Notes under the pieces: generated by a model
What the model was told of the DNA's origin: nothing
Database searches by the model: none
The model's input: the letters and a program-made list of their open reading frames with translations, nothing else
DNA from: PALSA-612 sp963791225
GTDB taxonomy: Bacteria > Actinomycetota > Thermoleophilia > Gaiellales > Gaiellaceae
Length of the DNA: 64,000 nucleotides
Assembly (NCBI GenBank): GCA_963791225.1
Contig: CAWBRV010000008.1
Coordinates: 930,001 to 994,000, forward strand
Reading direction: 5' to 3'
Program-made: the position numbers and the translations under genes
Shown: in pieces, positions 44,959-52,599 of the stretch
How the letters are laid out: each line of letters begins with the position of its first letter
Position numbering within the stretch: the stretch's first letter is position 1

Positions 44959-46208
44959 CGGCTCCGCAGGGAGGCAAGCAGCGGCCGAAAGCGGTCGGGG
45001 CTGAGCGGCGTCAGGTCGATGCTGGGCTGCTCGCCGGCGTAGAGCTCGGCGACGAGCCGACCCGTGATCGGGGAGAGCGAGAGCCCCTTGCGGGCGTGTC
45101 CCGTCGCGAGCACGAGCGGCTCGACGCCGAACGGGCGCCCGATCACGGGCAGGCCGTCCGGCGTGCAGGGTCGCAGGCCTGCCCACACGTCGAGCTCGGT
45201 GCGCTCGTCGTCGATCGCGAGCACACGCGCGGCGGCGCGGCGGATCGCGTCGACACGGACGCGGCTGATCGACGTGTCGAGGCCGGCGAGCTCGAGCGTC
45301 CCGGAGAGCCGCAGCCGGCCCGGCAGCGGCGTTGCGATCACGTGCGCCTCGTCGAGCGAGATCGGGATCTTCGGGTCGCCGGCCGTCGGCACGAGATCGA
45401 GGTGATAGCCCTTGCCGCCCTCCTGCGGGAGGCAGACACCGAGCTCGGCCGCGAGCCTCGTCGTCCAGGCGCCGGCCGCGAGCACGACCGTCCGCGCCTG
45501 GACCGTGCCGTGGCGCGTTTCGAAGGCGATGCCGCCGTTCGCGCGCCGCAGCGCACGCACCTCGACGTCTGTCTCGATCGTCGCGCCGGCCTCTTTCGCC
45601 GCGCGGCCGACCGCATAGACGAACGCGAGCGGGTCGCAGTGCGCCTCGTCGGGGAAGTAGACGCCGCCGGCGACGCGTTCGCCGACCGCGGGCTCCAGCG
45701 ACTGCGTCTCGGCGCGGTCGAGCACCTGCGAGGGCACGCTGGTCGCGTCGGCGTGCGCCCGGGCCTGCGCGAACGCGGCGTCGGTCTCGTACACGTTGAG
45801 GATGCCGCGGCGCTCGAAGCCGGTGTTGAGCCCCTCGCGTGCGAGTCCGGCGTGCAGCTCCAGGCCGGCGAGGGAGAGCTCGCGGATGATGCGCGTTCCC
45901 TCCGCGGCCCGTGCCGCCGTCGACGCCTTCACGAACCGCGCCAGCCAGGGTGCGACCGAGGGCCGCGGCCGCAGGAAGAACGGGCTGTCCGGCGACATCA
46001 TCCAGCGCACGCCGTTCCGGAGCGAGGCCGGGTTCGCGATCGGCTCCGAGTGGCTCGGGCAGAGGAGCCCGGCGTTCCCGGACGAGGCTCCCGACGCGAG
46101 CTCCTCGCCCCACTCGAACAGCGTCACGTCGGCGCCGCGCCGGGCGAGCTCGAGCGCGCAACAGACCCCGATCGCGCCGCCGCCGACGACCACGACCTCG
46201 TGCTCCAC
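44955..46208 (-). CDS. DadA/DAO-family FAD-dependent amino acid (or sarcosine/glycine) oxidoreductase
   Basis: 417 residues. FAD motif VVVVGGGAIGVCCALELARRGADVTLFE at the N-terminus, the DadA-like block SGASSGNAGLLCPSHSEPIANP, and the C-terminal LDVWAGLRPCTPDGLPVIGRP and LVLATGHARKGLSLSPITGRLVAEL. It is D-amino-acid-dehydrogenase-like in length and ends. D-amino acids, sarcosine or glycine are possible substrates; the chain is monomeric, without the folate domain of the two larger flavoproteins. GTG start at 46208. Followed directly by the NUDIX gene. Confidence 0.85.
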   Translation of the reverse strand: MEHEVVVVGGGAIGVCCALELARRGADVTLFEWGEELASGASSGNAGLLCPSHSEPIANPASLRNGVRWMMSPDSPFFLRPRPSVAPWLARFVKASTAARAAEGTRIIRELSLAGLELHAGLAREGLNTGFERRGILNVYETDAAFAQARAHADATSVPSQVLDRAETQSLEPAVGERVAGGVYFPDEAHCDPLAFVYAVGRAAKEAGATIETDVEVRALRRANGGIAFETRHGTVQARTVVLAAGAWTTRLAAELGVCLPQEGGKGYHLDLVPTAGDPKIPISLDEAHVIATPLPGRLRLSGTLELAGLDTSISRVRVDAIRRAAARVLAIDDERTELDVWAGLRPCTPDGLPVIGRPFGVEPLVLATGHARKGLSLSPITGRLVAELYAGEQPSIDLTPLSPDRFRPLLASLRSR

Positions 46209-46238
46209 CCGCAGAGAATGGCACAGCGGGCGGGTTCG

Positions 46239-46727
46239 TCAGCTCGACGAGGAGCAGATCCTCGGAAAGCCGATCGCCTTGCCGGCGGTCGAGGTCTGTC
46301 TCGCCAGCTTCAGGAAGGCGATGTAGGCGACCGCGGTCCCCGTGATGTCCGGGGTCTCGGCGGCGCGTAGCACCCGCTCGAGCGAGGCGATCACGCGGGC
46401 CTTGAGCGCGAGCCAGTGCTCGATCTTGCCGGCCAGCTCGGGCGGCGACTCGAGCGCACCAACCGCTTCCGTCTCCGCTCTGAGGAGCGGCAGCACCAGC
46501 TTGATCGGCGTGACGACCTCGCCCGGGATGGTCACGTCGTTCGGCGGCGCGATGCGATCGAGCCTGGGGCCGTACACGCCGCAGATCTTCGACACCTGCG
46601 CGAAGTACTCGGCCTTCGTCGGGGCCGCGTTCGAGCTGCCGCTGAAAGCGAGGACGATTCCGGCGGTGACGCCGCCCGCGACGAGGGCGGCGCCGAGCCA
46701 GGCCAGGACGCGCGAGCGGCTCATCAT
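46239..46727 (-). CDS. Small membrane-anchored/secreted hypothetical protein
   Basis: About 162 residues. An N-terminal hydrophobic stretch (VLAWLGAALVAGGVTAGIVLAF) follows MMSRSR, then a soluble domain of about 120 residues rich in Ala, Leu and Pro with YFAQVSKICGVYGPRLDRIAPP and ESPPELAGKIEHWLALKARVIASLERVL. This pattern of short helices after one membrane anchor is frequent in uncharacterised actinobacterial proteins. I recognise no family. Two cysteines (KICG and RIC near the end) might form a disulphide outside the cell. ATG 46727 is preferred over a GTG 33 bases upstream. Confidence 0.7.
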   Translation of the reverse strand: MMSRSRVLAWLGAALVAGGVTAGIVLAFSGSSNAAPTKAEYFAQVSKICGVYGPRLDRIAPPNDVTIPGEVVTPIKLVLPLLRAETEAVGALESPPELAGKIEHWLALKARVIASLERVLRAAETPDITGTAVAYIAFLKLARQTSTAGKAIGFPRICSSSS

Positions 46728-46912
46728 GTTCTGCACCCAGTCCCTTCGTCGGCTACCCACCGAGCGGATCAGTAGCCGTTTGTACCACGGGTGGGCCGGC
46801 TCGCAAGGTGTCCTGGCGTTCAGGTGCCGGAGTCGGCGGTTGCTGTCACGATCTCCTGCGTGGCGGCGCCGTCGCCGTCGAACGTCCCGATCCCTGGAAG
46901 GAGGAGAAGACC

Positions 46913-47299
46913 GTGGAAATCGAGCAGATCCGCGTCGAGCCGGACCCGTACGAGCCGTACCGCCTGTCGCAGGGAATGCGGGTCGGCGACCTGTTGTTCG
47001 TGTCCGGCCAGGCGGCGATCTCGCCCGAGGGCGAGGTCGTCGGTCTCGGCGACTTCGACGCCCAGGCCGAGCAGACGTTCCGCAACCTCCAGCGGGTGCT
47101 CGCGGCCGGCGGCTCGGGCCTCGACCGGGTCGCCAAGGTGACGATCTTCCTCACCGATATGGCGAACTTCCCGAAGATCGTCGACCTGCGAGGCCGGTGG
47201 TTCACGCCGCCCTATCCGGCAGACACGATCGTCGAGGTCGCCTCGCTCGCACTCCCCGGCCTCGAGATCGAGATCGAGGCCGTAGCGGTCGCCGGATAA
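46913..47299 (+). CDS. RidA/YjgF/UK114-family protein
   Basis: 128 residues with the family pattern: YRLSQGMRVGDLLFVSGQAAI, EQTFRNLQRVLAAGGSGLDRVAKVTIFLTDM, then TIVEVASLALPGLEIEIEAVAV. RidA proteins act as 2-aminoacrylate deaminases, but the essential arginine of RidA (in EVARLP) is replaced by serine here (EVASLAL), so it is in a Rid subgroup with a different activity. GTG 46913 with AAGGAGGAG upstream. It may remove an imine made by the nearby FAD-dependent amine oxidases; that is inference. Confidence 0.85.
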   Translation: MEIEQIRVEPDPYEPYRLSQGMRVGDLLFVSGQAAISPEGEVVGLGDFDAQAEQTFRNLQRVLAAGGSGLDRVAKVTIFLTDMANFPKIVDLRGRWFTPPYPADTIVEVASLALPGLEIEIEAVAVAG

Positions 47300-47351
47300 A
47301 CGTGGCGGAGGCCAACAGGCTCGCGATCGAGCCGAACCACGGCATTCCTCG

Positions 47352-48080
47352 CTACCAGGGCAGCGCCGGCTCGCCGGCGGTCCAACCGCCGTCGACCGGG
47401 AGGACGACGCCGGTGATCGCACTCGCCAGCGGGCTCGCCAGGAAGACGATCGCGGCCGCGATCTCGTCCGCCTGGAGCAGCCGACCGAGAGGGATCCGTC
47501 CGGTCGCGGCCCGTGTGAACGTCTCGTTCTCGAAGAACGCCTCCGTCATCGGCGTCACCGTGAAGCCGGGAGCGACCGCGTTGACGCGGACGCCGTGCTC
47601 GGCCCAGTCGATCGCGAGCGAGCGGGTCAGCGCGGCGACGGCGCCCTTGCTCGCGGTGTAGGCCGCCTGCTGCGGAAGCGAGACGAGCGCGGCCTGCGAG
47701 GCGACGTTGACGACCGCGCCCCGGCTCGCGCGCAGCAGCCCTGCGAATGCCTGGCACGCGTTGAGCGTCCCGAGCACGTTGACCTCGAAGTTGCGGCGGA
47801 AGTCCTCGGCCGCGAGCTCGTCGACCGGCCGGTTCTCCGTGAGGACGCCGGCGGCGTTGACGAGCACGTCGAGCCGGTCCAGCGACGCCGCCAGCCGGTC
47901 GAGCGCGGCGCGGTCGGTGACGTCGAGCGCCGGGTCGCCGTCGCGGTCGACGACGTGCACCGTGGCGCCGCTCGTCTCGAGCAGCCGTCGGCAGGCGTCT
48001 CCGATCCCGGACGCGCCCCCGGTCACGACGGCGACGGTGCCATCCAGCCTCAGTGCTCCGTCCGCCGTAATGGGGGCCAC
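47352..48080 (-). CDS. Short-chain dehydrogenase/reductase
   Basis: 242 residues of the classical SDR fold: TGGASGIG cofactor loop, NAAG motif, then catalytic Ser in NVASQAALVS, Tyr-x3-Lys in YTASKGA, and the C-terminal VAPGFTVTPMT and GVVLPVDGGW. NAD is more likely than NADP, because Asp follows the second beta strand (VHVVDRDGD). GTG start at 48080; the divergent selenoprotein candidate begins 20 bases away. Substrate unknown. Confidence 0.88.
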   Translation of the reverse strand: MAPITADGALRLDGTVAVVTGGASGIGDACRRLLETSGATVHVVDRDGDPALDVTDRAALDRLAASLDRLDVLVNAAGVLTENRPVDELAAEDFRRNFEVNVLGTLNACQAFAGLLRASRGAVVNVASQAALVSLPQQAAYTASKGAVAALTRSLAIDWAEHGVRVNAVAPGFTVTPMTEAFFENETFTRAATGRIPLGRLLQADEIAAAIVFLASPLASAITGVVLPVDGGWTAGEPALPW

Positions 48081-48099
48081 CTTGCGATCATGCCGCAAC

Positions 48100-48834
48100 G
48101 TGAGCAATGTCGCCCTGTTCTGGCACCCGGCCTGAGGGAGCTGTGCGGCGGCCAGGGAGTTCCTTGGCGAGCACGGCGTCGAGTTCGAGTCGCTGAACGC
48201 CCGCGACGGCGGCGAGGGCGAGCGCCGGTGGGAGGAGGCGGGCCGGCCGATCGTCCCGTCGCTCCTGGTCGGCGGGCGCACGACGCCGATCCTGCACGTC
48301 TCGCAGCTCGCCGAAGCGCTCGGGCTGCCGCCGCCGCCCGCCGGATCGCCCCGACGCGACGGCGCCGACGCGGCGGCGATCCTCGAAGCCTGGCTCGGGC
48401 ACCTGCGCAGGACACCGTGGCCGGCGCTGCTCGAGCCGACTCCCGCGCGCGGCCGCAGCCTGCGAAACCTCACCGTCAACGTCTTCCATCCGTTCGAGCT
48501 GCTGCCGGCGGCGTGGACGAGCGGCGACCTCGACTGGCGCCCCGAGGAGGACGACACGCGCGAGGCGGCTCTCGCCACCCAGAACGACGTGATCGCGTTC
48601 GCAGACTCGACGAGGGCGAGCTGGCGGAGCTTCCTCGACGGGCACGACCTCTCCGGGCGCGACCCGCTCGTCGCGACTCCGCGGGGGCAGGTTCCCTTCT
48701 CGACGCTCGTCGCCTTCCAGCGCTGGCACGCGGCGTACCACTATCGCCAGCTCGTCTCCGTGCTCGACGAGCCGGACGGCGCGCTCGACCTGCTTGCGCT
48801 CGACGACCTCGTCCTCCCGAGCGGCGTCTTCTAG
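48100..48834 (+). CDS. Probable selenoprotein: glutaredoxin-like domain (Sec12-Gly-Ser-Cys15) fused to DinB-like domain
   Basis: One frame runs from GTG 48100 to the stop at 48834 with a single in-frame TGA at 48133. The 11 codons before it read VSNVALFWHPA and those after it GSCAAAREFLGEHGVEFES. That is the glutaredoxin pattern in which the active-site CxxC starts exactly at the TGA, so the motif would be U-G-S-C. The fold continues with IVPSLLVGGRTTPILHVSQLAEALGL. From about residue 90 a helical domain follows, with AILEAWLGHLRRTPW, DVIAFADSTRASWRSFL and FQRWHAAYHYRQLVSVL, which looks DinB/mycothiol-transferase-like. The frame stays open for 232 codons beyond the TGA. A SECIS-like hairpin follows immediately. 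It would be a thiol-redox enzyme; mycothiol is a possible partner. If not Sec, it is a one-base nonsense mutation. Confidence 0.75.
48133..48177 (+). promoter_or_regulatory. UGA codon and bacterial SECIS-like hairpin
   Basis: After TGA (48133-48135), four bases precede a lower stem GCTGTGC (48140-48146) pairing with GCACGGC (48171-48177). A 4/2 internal loop follows, then an upper stem GCCAGGG (48151-48157) pairing with CCTTGGC (48162-48168), closed by loop AGTT (48158-48161). The apical loop starts 22 bases after the UGA and has G as its second base. Upper stem 7 bp, spacing within 16-37 and a G in the first two loop positions fit the published bacterial SECIS model. Confidence 0.72.
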
Positions 48835-48843
48835 GCTTCGCGC

Positions 48844-50085
48844 GTGGCGCTGCAACCCGATCGCACCGTCGCCGAGCTCCGCGAACTGCAGGAGCTGACC
48901 GGCGACGAGAACGGCGCCCAGCGCGTCGCCTGGACGGACACGTGGGAGCGCGCACGGGAGTGGCTCCGCGGCAAGCTCGCGGGAGTCCCCGTCCAGGAGG
49001 AGATCGACCAGGCGGGCAACCAGTGGTTCACGCTCCCGGGGGCATCGGAGCGCGCGCTGCTCCTCGGCGGGCACATCGACTCCGTTCCGAACGGCGGCTG
49101 GCTCGACGGCTGCCTGAACGTGATGGCCGCGGTCGAGGTGGTGCGCCGCCTGGCCGCCGAGGGCGAGCCCCCGGTTACCGTGCGGCTCGTCAACTGGGCC
49201 GACGAGGAGGGCGCGCGGTTCGGTCGCAGCCTGTTCGGCTCGAGCGCGGCCTGCGGGTCGATGCACGACCAGGACGAGCTGCGGCTGCTCACGGACAGAG
49301 ACGGCGTCGCGCTCCCGCGCGCGCTCGCCGAGCACGACGTCGACCTCGACCGCGCGGCGGACTCGCGCAGACAGCTCGAGAATGCGGCCGCTTACCTCGA
49401 GCTCCACATCGAGCAAGGCCCCGTGCTCGAGGGGCTCGCCCTGCCGCTCGGAGCCGTGCTCGGGACGTTCGGCGTCGAGCGTCACCGGATCACCTGGACG
49501 GGCCAGGCCGCGCACGCGGGCTCGACGCCGATGGACCGCCGCCGCGACGCGCTCGCGGGCGCGGCCAAGCTTGCGCTCGAGATCCGCGACATCGCCGCCC
49601 GTGTCGGAGACGGGGCCGTGTGTACGTCGGGCGGCGTCGTCTGCCGGCCCGGCATCGTCACCTCCGTCGTCGAGACCGCGGAGCAGCTCCTCGACCAGCG
49701 GCACCTCGACGCTGCGAAGCTCGCGAGCCTGCTGGCCGAGGCGAAGACGGCGGCCGACCGCTTCGCCGGCGATGAGAACATCGAGGTCGCGTGGGAGCGG
49801 ATCTGGTCGATCGAGCCGATCCTGTTCGACCGGGAGCTCGTCGACATGTGCGACGCGTCGATCGAGGACGTCGCCGGCGCCTCGCACCGGCTCCCGAGCG
49901 GCCCGCTCCACGACGCCGCCGAGGTCGCCCGCGCGGGCATCCCGACCGTGATGATGTTCGTGCAGAGCCTCCGCGGCCTGTCGCACACGAAGCTCGAGGA
50001 CACGCTGCCGGAGCACCTGGAGCTCTCGGTCGAGGCGTTCGACCGCCTGACGACCGAGGCGCTCGCCTGGGTCGCGGCCCGCTAG
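48844..50085 (+). CDS. M20 family N-carbamoyl-amino acid hydrolase/allantoate amidohydrolase-like
   Basis: 413 residues of the hydantoinase/carbamoylase branch of peptidase family M20. Metal ligands: GGHIDSVPNGGWLDG (His, Asp), WADEEGARFG (Glu), LELHIEQG (His) and SHTKLEDT (His). A dimerisation insert with GQAAHAGSTPMDRRRDAL follows. Members release ammonia and CO2 from N-carbamoyl amino acids or ureido compounds. GTG start at 48844, 9 bases after the selenoprotein gene, suggesting co-transcription. Together with the hydantoinase and N-carbamoylsarcosine amidase it points to ureido-compound use in this region. Confidence 0.9.
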   Translation: MALQPDRTVAELRELQELTGDENGAQRVAWTDTWERAREWLRGKLAGVPVQEEIDQAGNQWFTLPGASERALLLGGHIDSVPNGGWLDGCLNVMAAVEVVRRLAAEGEPPVTVRLVNWADEEGARFGRSLFGSSAACGSMHDQDELRLLTDRDGVALPRALAEHDVDLDRAADSRRQLENAAAYLELHIEQGPVLEGLALPLGAVLGTFGVERHRITWTGQAAHAGSTPMDRRRDALAGAAKLALEIRDIAARVGDGAVCTSGGVVCRPGIVTSVVETAEQLLDQRHLDAAKLASLLAEAKTAADRFAGDENIEVAWERIWSIEPILFDRELVDMCDASIEDVAGASHRLPSGPLHDAAEVARAGIPTVMMFVQSLRGLSHTKLEDTLPEHLELSVEAFDRLTTEALAWVAAR

Positions 50086-50192
50086 CGCGCGCTCACATCC
50101 CCCGGACGCGGCTACAGATTCCGCGCGCGCGGCCGATGAGAGACGCATGGAGCGTGTCGCCACGGCAGGAAAGCCATGCTCAAGTGCGAAGT

Positions 50193-50221
50193 TTGCAGCA
50201 GTCCGGGATGATCGCTATCCT
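50193..50221 (+). promoter_or_regulatory. Predicted promoter of the collagen-like gene
   Basis: TTGCAG (50193-50198) and TATCCT (50216-50221) are 17 bases apart in the 188-base gap (50086-50273), about 50 bases before the GTG start. The rest of the gap shows nothing else clear. Confidence 0.45.
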
Positions 50222-50273
50222 CAGGCTGCCTGTTAGTCAACGCGGTTGTGAGCCGCCGGAACGAGGGGGTCTC

Positions 50274-51161
50274 GTGAAGAACGTCAGAGTTTTCGTCGCG
50301 CTTGCGGCCGCCGCGTGCATAGGAGTGTTCATCGCCGTCCCATCCGCGTCGGCTGACACCGGCCCCGGCGGGATGGTGAAGTCGTGCGTGCGGACGAAGG
50401 CCGCAGTGGCCACTGCGATGGGCGCGGTTCGCATTCTCGACGGGCCGGGGCTTGTCTTCCAGTTCCCACCGCCTCCCTGTAACAGCTTCGAGACCGAGCT
50501 CGACTGGCCGAGCGTTCCCGGTGGTGCCACGGGAGCGGCCGGTCCGAGCGGCCCGACCGGCCCGACCGGTCCGTCCGGTGCCAGGGGTCCCACGGGAGCC
50601 GGCGTGACCGGGCCGACCGGTGCGATCGGCCCGACCGGGCCGACCGGTGGGCGTGGTCCGACGGGGCGCGGCGCGACGGGTCCAACAGGCGCCCCAGGCG
50701 CAACCGGCGCAACCGGTCCATCGGGCGCTCGTGGTCCGACGGGCCGCGGGGCGACGGGCCCAACAGGCGTGCCAGGCGCAACCGGCGCAACCGGTCCATC
50801 AGGCGCGAGAGGCCCGACCGGCGCGGGTGCGACAGGTCCGACAGGCCCGCCCGGACCGGCTGGGTTCCCGGGCAGCGTCATCATCGCCGGCACGCCGGTG
50901 ACGACAGCGCCGAATCCCGCACCCGGTCAGAAGGCGAGCGCGACAGCATCTTGTCCGCCGGGGTCGTCCTTGCTCGGCGGCGGTGGGCGCGCGACGGTGA
51001 ACGGCCTCCCGCAAGCCCCGCTGGTGGCGATCTACCAGACGTATCCGAGCAGCGCCGACACGTGGACCGCGAGCGGCATCGTCTTGGTTCGTCCTGTCGG
51101 CGGGGGCGGCTCGGCGATGACCGTCCAGGCCTACGTCGTCTGCACCAATACCAGCGACTAG
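50274..51161 (+). CDS. Secreted collagen-like (Gly-Xaa-Thr/Pro) repeat protein
   Basis: About 295 residues. A signal peptide (KNVRVFVALAAAACIGVFIAVPSASA) is followed by a small N-terminal region with two cysteines. A Gly-X-Y tract runs over about residues 83-200 with many GPTG, GATG and GARGPTG triplets, some interrupted by GRG or GAG, and a beta-rich C-terminal domain of about 95 residues follows with SCPPGSSLLGGGG and YVVCTNTS. Bacterial collagen-like proteins trimerise and are exposed at the surface or in spores. Ribosome site GAGGGGG lies upstream of GTG 50274. There is no LPXTG-type anchor. The Thr-rich Y position, instead of hydroxyproline, is usual in bacteria. Confidence 0.88.
   Translation: MKNVRVFVALAAAACIGVFIAVPSASADTGPGGMVKSCVRTKAAVATAMGAVRILDGPGLVFQFPPPPCNSFETELDWPSVPGGATGAAGPSGPTGPTGPSGARGPTGAGVTGPTGAIGPTGPTGGRGPTGRGATGPTGAPGATGATGPSGARGPTGRGATGPTGVPGATGATGPSGARGPTGAGATGPTGPPGPAGFPGSVIIAGTPVTTAPNPAPGQKASATASCPPGSSLLGGGGRATVNGLPQAPLVAIYQTYPSSADTWTASGIVLVRPVGGGGSAMTVQAYVVCTNTSD
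50649..50805 (+). repeat. 78-bp tandem repeat in collagen-like gene
   Basis: Two adjacent units of about 78 bases (26 residues, including GRGATGPTG, then GATGATGPSGAR) lie at roughly 50649-50726 and 50727-50804 with few differences, followed by a degenerate third. The unit is not a multiple of nine bases: each contains a GRG step that breaks the Gly-X-Y register by one residue. Confidence 0.65.
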
Positions 51162-51185
51162 CGGCTCGAACGCAAGGAACGTGCG

Positions 51186-51212
51186 AAGCGGGAGGCCTCG
51201 GGCCTCCCGCTT
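51186..51212. terminator. Rho-independent terminator between convergent genes
   Basis: A perfect 12-bp stem AAGCGGGAGGCC/GGCCTCCCGCTT with loop TCG is followed by TTTCGTTCT on the plus strand. It ends the collagen-like gene and, read backwards, the NagZ gene (stop at 51229). Confidence 0.85.
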
Positions 51213-51228
51213 TCGTTCTGGCGCCTCT

Positions 51229-52599
51229 TCAGTCCGCGCGGAGGCGTTCGGCCGCGGCCTGCAGGTTCACGCGGCCGGCGCCGTTCGTCGCAACGTAGCT
51301 CCGCGCCTGCTCCGGGCGCCACAGCGGCAGGCCCGTCTCGACGAGGATCGCGTCGGGATGCTCGGCGAGGAGCCTCTCTGCCAGCGCGCGAGCCCAGTCG
51401 TACCGGTGCGCGTCACGGAGCACCATTACGAGGCGCCCGGCGTCGTCCCTCCCGGGCCCGAGTAGCTCCGCGAGCGAGTGCTCGGCAGGCCCTGCGGCGA
51501 TATTCGGCTCCGGGAGAAGCTCGACGACGCGCGCCGGGCCGGTCAGCCGGACGTCGCCTTCAACCCGGAGCGCCCGCCGCGCAGCGTCGAGCCCGACGGT
51601 GGGCGTGACGTCGACGGTCTCCGGTCGCGCGGCCCACTCCGCGACGTGGGAGATGCGCGAGCACGCGTCGGCGAGGCGCGCCTCCGCGAGGCGTCCCGAC
51701 TGCACCGCGTCGACGATCGCGCTACAGACGCTTTCGACCGCGTCGTCGCCGAGGTCGTGGCCGAGGCAGAGCGCGTCCGCGCCCGCTTCCAGGGCGCGGA
51801 CAGCGCCCTCGGCGACGCCCACGGAGTCCGCCAGGCCCCGCATCTCGAGCGCGTCCGTGATCGCGAGCCCCTCGAACCCGAGCTCCCCGCGCAGGACGTC
51901 GGTGAGCAGCTTCCGACTGATCGTCGCCGGCACGTCGTCAACGCCGTCGACGACGATGTGCGCGGTCATGATCGCCTTGACGCCGGCCCCGACGGCGGCG
52001 CGGAACGGCCGTAGGGCGGTCGCGAGGTCGCCCTCGGCGCGCGGCAGCTCGACGTGCGAGTCCTGGGCCGTGTCGCCGTGGCCCGGGAAGTGCTTCGCGC
52101 ACGCCGCGACGTGGCAGCGCTGGAGCCCCTGGACGAACGCGGCGACGTGCCGCGCGACGAGCTCGGGGTCGGCGCCGAACGAGCGGACGCCGATCACCGG
52201 GTTCTCGGGATTCGAGTTCACGTCCGCACAGGGGGCGAAGTCGAGGTTCACGCCCGCGCGGGCGCAGAGCGAGCCGACGGCAGCCGCGACTTCCGCCGTC
52301 ACGGCCACGTCGTCGACGACGCCGAGCGCCCAGTTGCCGGGATACGAGCTGCCGCCGGAGACCTCGAGCCGCGTGACGTCGCCGCCCTCCTCGTCCGTCG
52401 ACACGACCACGTCCGGGCGCTCCGCCCGGAGCGACGCAGTCAGCTCGGCGACCTGCGCGACGTCGCGGACGTTCCAGCCGAACAGGCACACGCCGCCGAG
52501 GCCCTCCGCGAGTCGGCGGCGCACCCAGTCGGGCGCCTCGTAGCCGGGGAAGCCCGGCCAGATGCACCGGAGCGCCGCCCGGCGGAGGTCGGTGCTCAA
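51229..52599 (-). CDS. nagZ: Glycoside hydrolase family 3 beta-N-acetylhexosaminidase (NagZ-like)
   Basis: 456 residues. The GH3 block KHFPGHGDTAQDSHVELP is complete (including the NagZ His/Asp dyad), with FAPCADVNSNPENPVIGVRSF before it and the nucleophile region FEGLAITDALEMRGL after. A C-terminal extension of about 130 residues is present. There is no signal peptide, so it acts inside the cell on imported GlcNAc-containing glycosides. TTG 52599 overlaps the permease stop (TTGA). It is the last gene of an operon with the binding protein and two permeases, so the transporter delivers its substrate, probably a GlcNAc-MurNAc or chitin fragment. Confidence 0.9.
   Translation of the reverse strand: MSTDLRRAALRCIWPGFPGYEAPDWVRRRLAEGLGGVCLFGWNVRDVAQVAELTASLRAERPDVVVSTDEEGGDVTRLEVSGGSSYPGNWALGVVDDVAVTAEVAAAVGSLCARAGVNLDFAPCADVNSNPENPVIGVRSFGADPELVARHVAAFVQGLQRCHVAACAKHFPGHGDTAQDSHVELPRAEGDLATALRPFRAAVGAGVKAIMTAHIVVDGVDDVPATISRKLLTDVLRGELGFEGLAITDALEMRGLADSVGVAEGAVRALEAGADALCLGHDLGDDAVESVCSAIVDAVQSGRLAEARLADACSRISHVAEWAARPETVDVTPTVGLDAARRALRVEGDVRLTGPARVVELLPEPNIAAGPAEHSLAELLGPGRDDAGRLVMVLRDAHRYDWARALAERLLAEHPDAILVETGLPLWRPEQARSYVATNGAGRVNLQAAAERLRAD

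Noticed and set aside
46750..46778. Inverted repeat CGGCTAC-N15-GTAGCCG before the hypothetical gene at 46239
   Set aside because: Seven-base arms with a 15-base loop are weak and expected at this GC content; no promoter alignment supports it.
48134..48834. Treating the region after the TGA as a separate small gene starting at 48589
   Set aside because: A start at 48589 would discard the upstream glutaredoxin part, which is in the same frame and well conserved in pattern; readthrough as Sec explains the whole.
50237..50893. Long proline-rich reading frame antisense to the collagen-like gene
   Set aside because: It is the mirror of Gly-Pro-Thr codons on the other strand; no ribosome site or signal, and the sense gene has a signal peptide and promoter.
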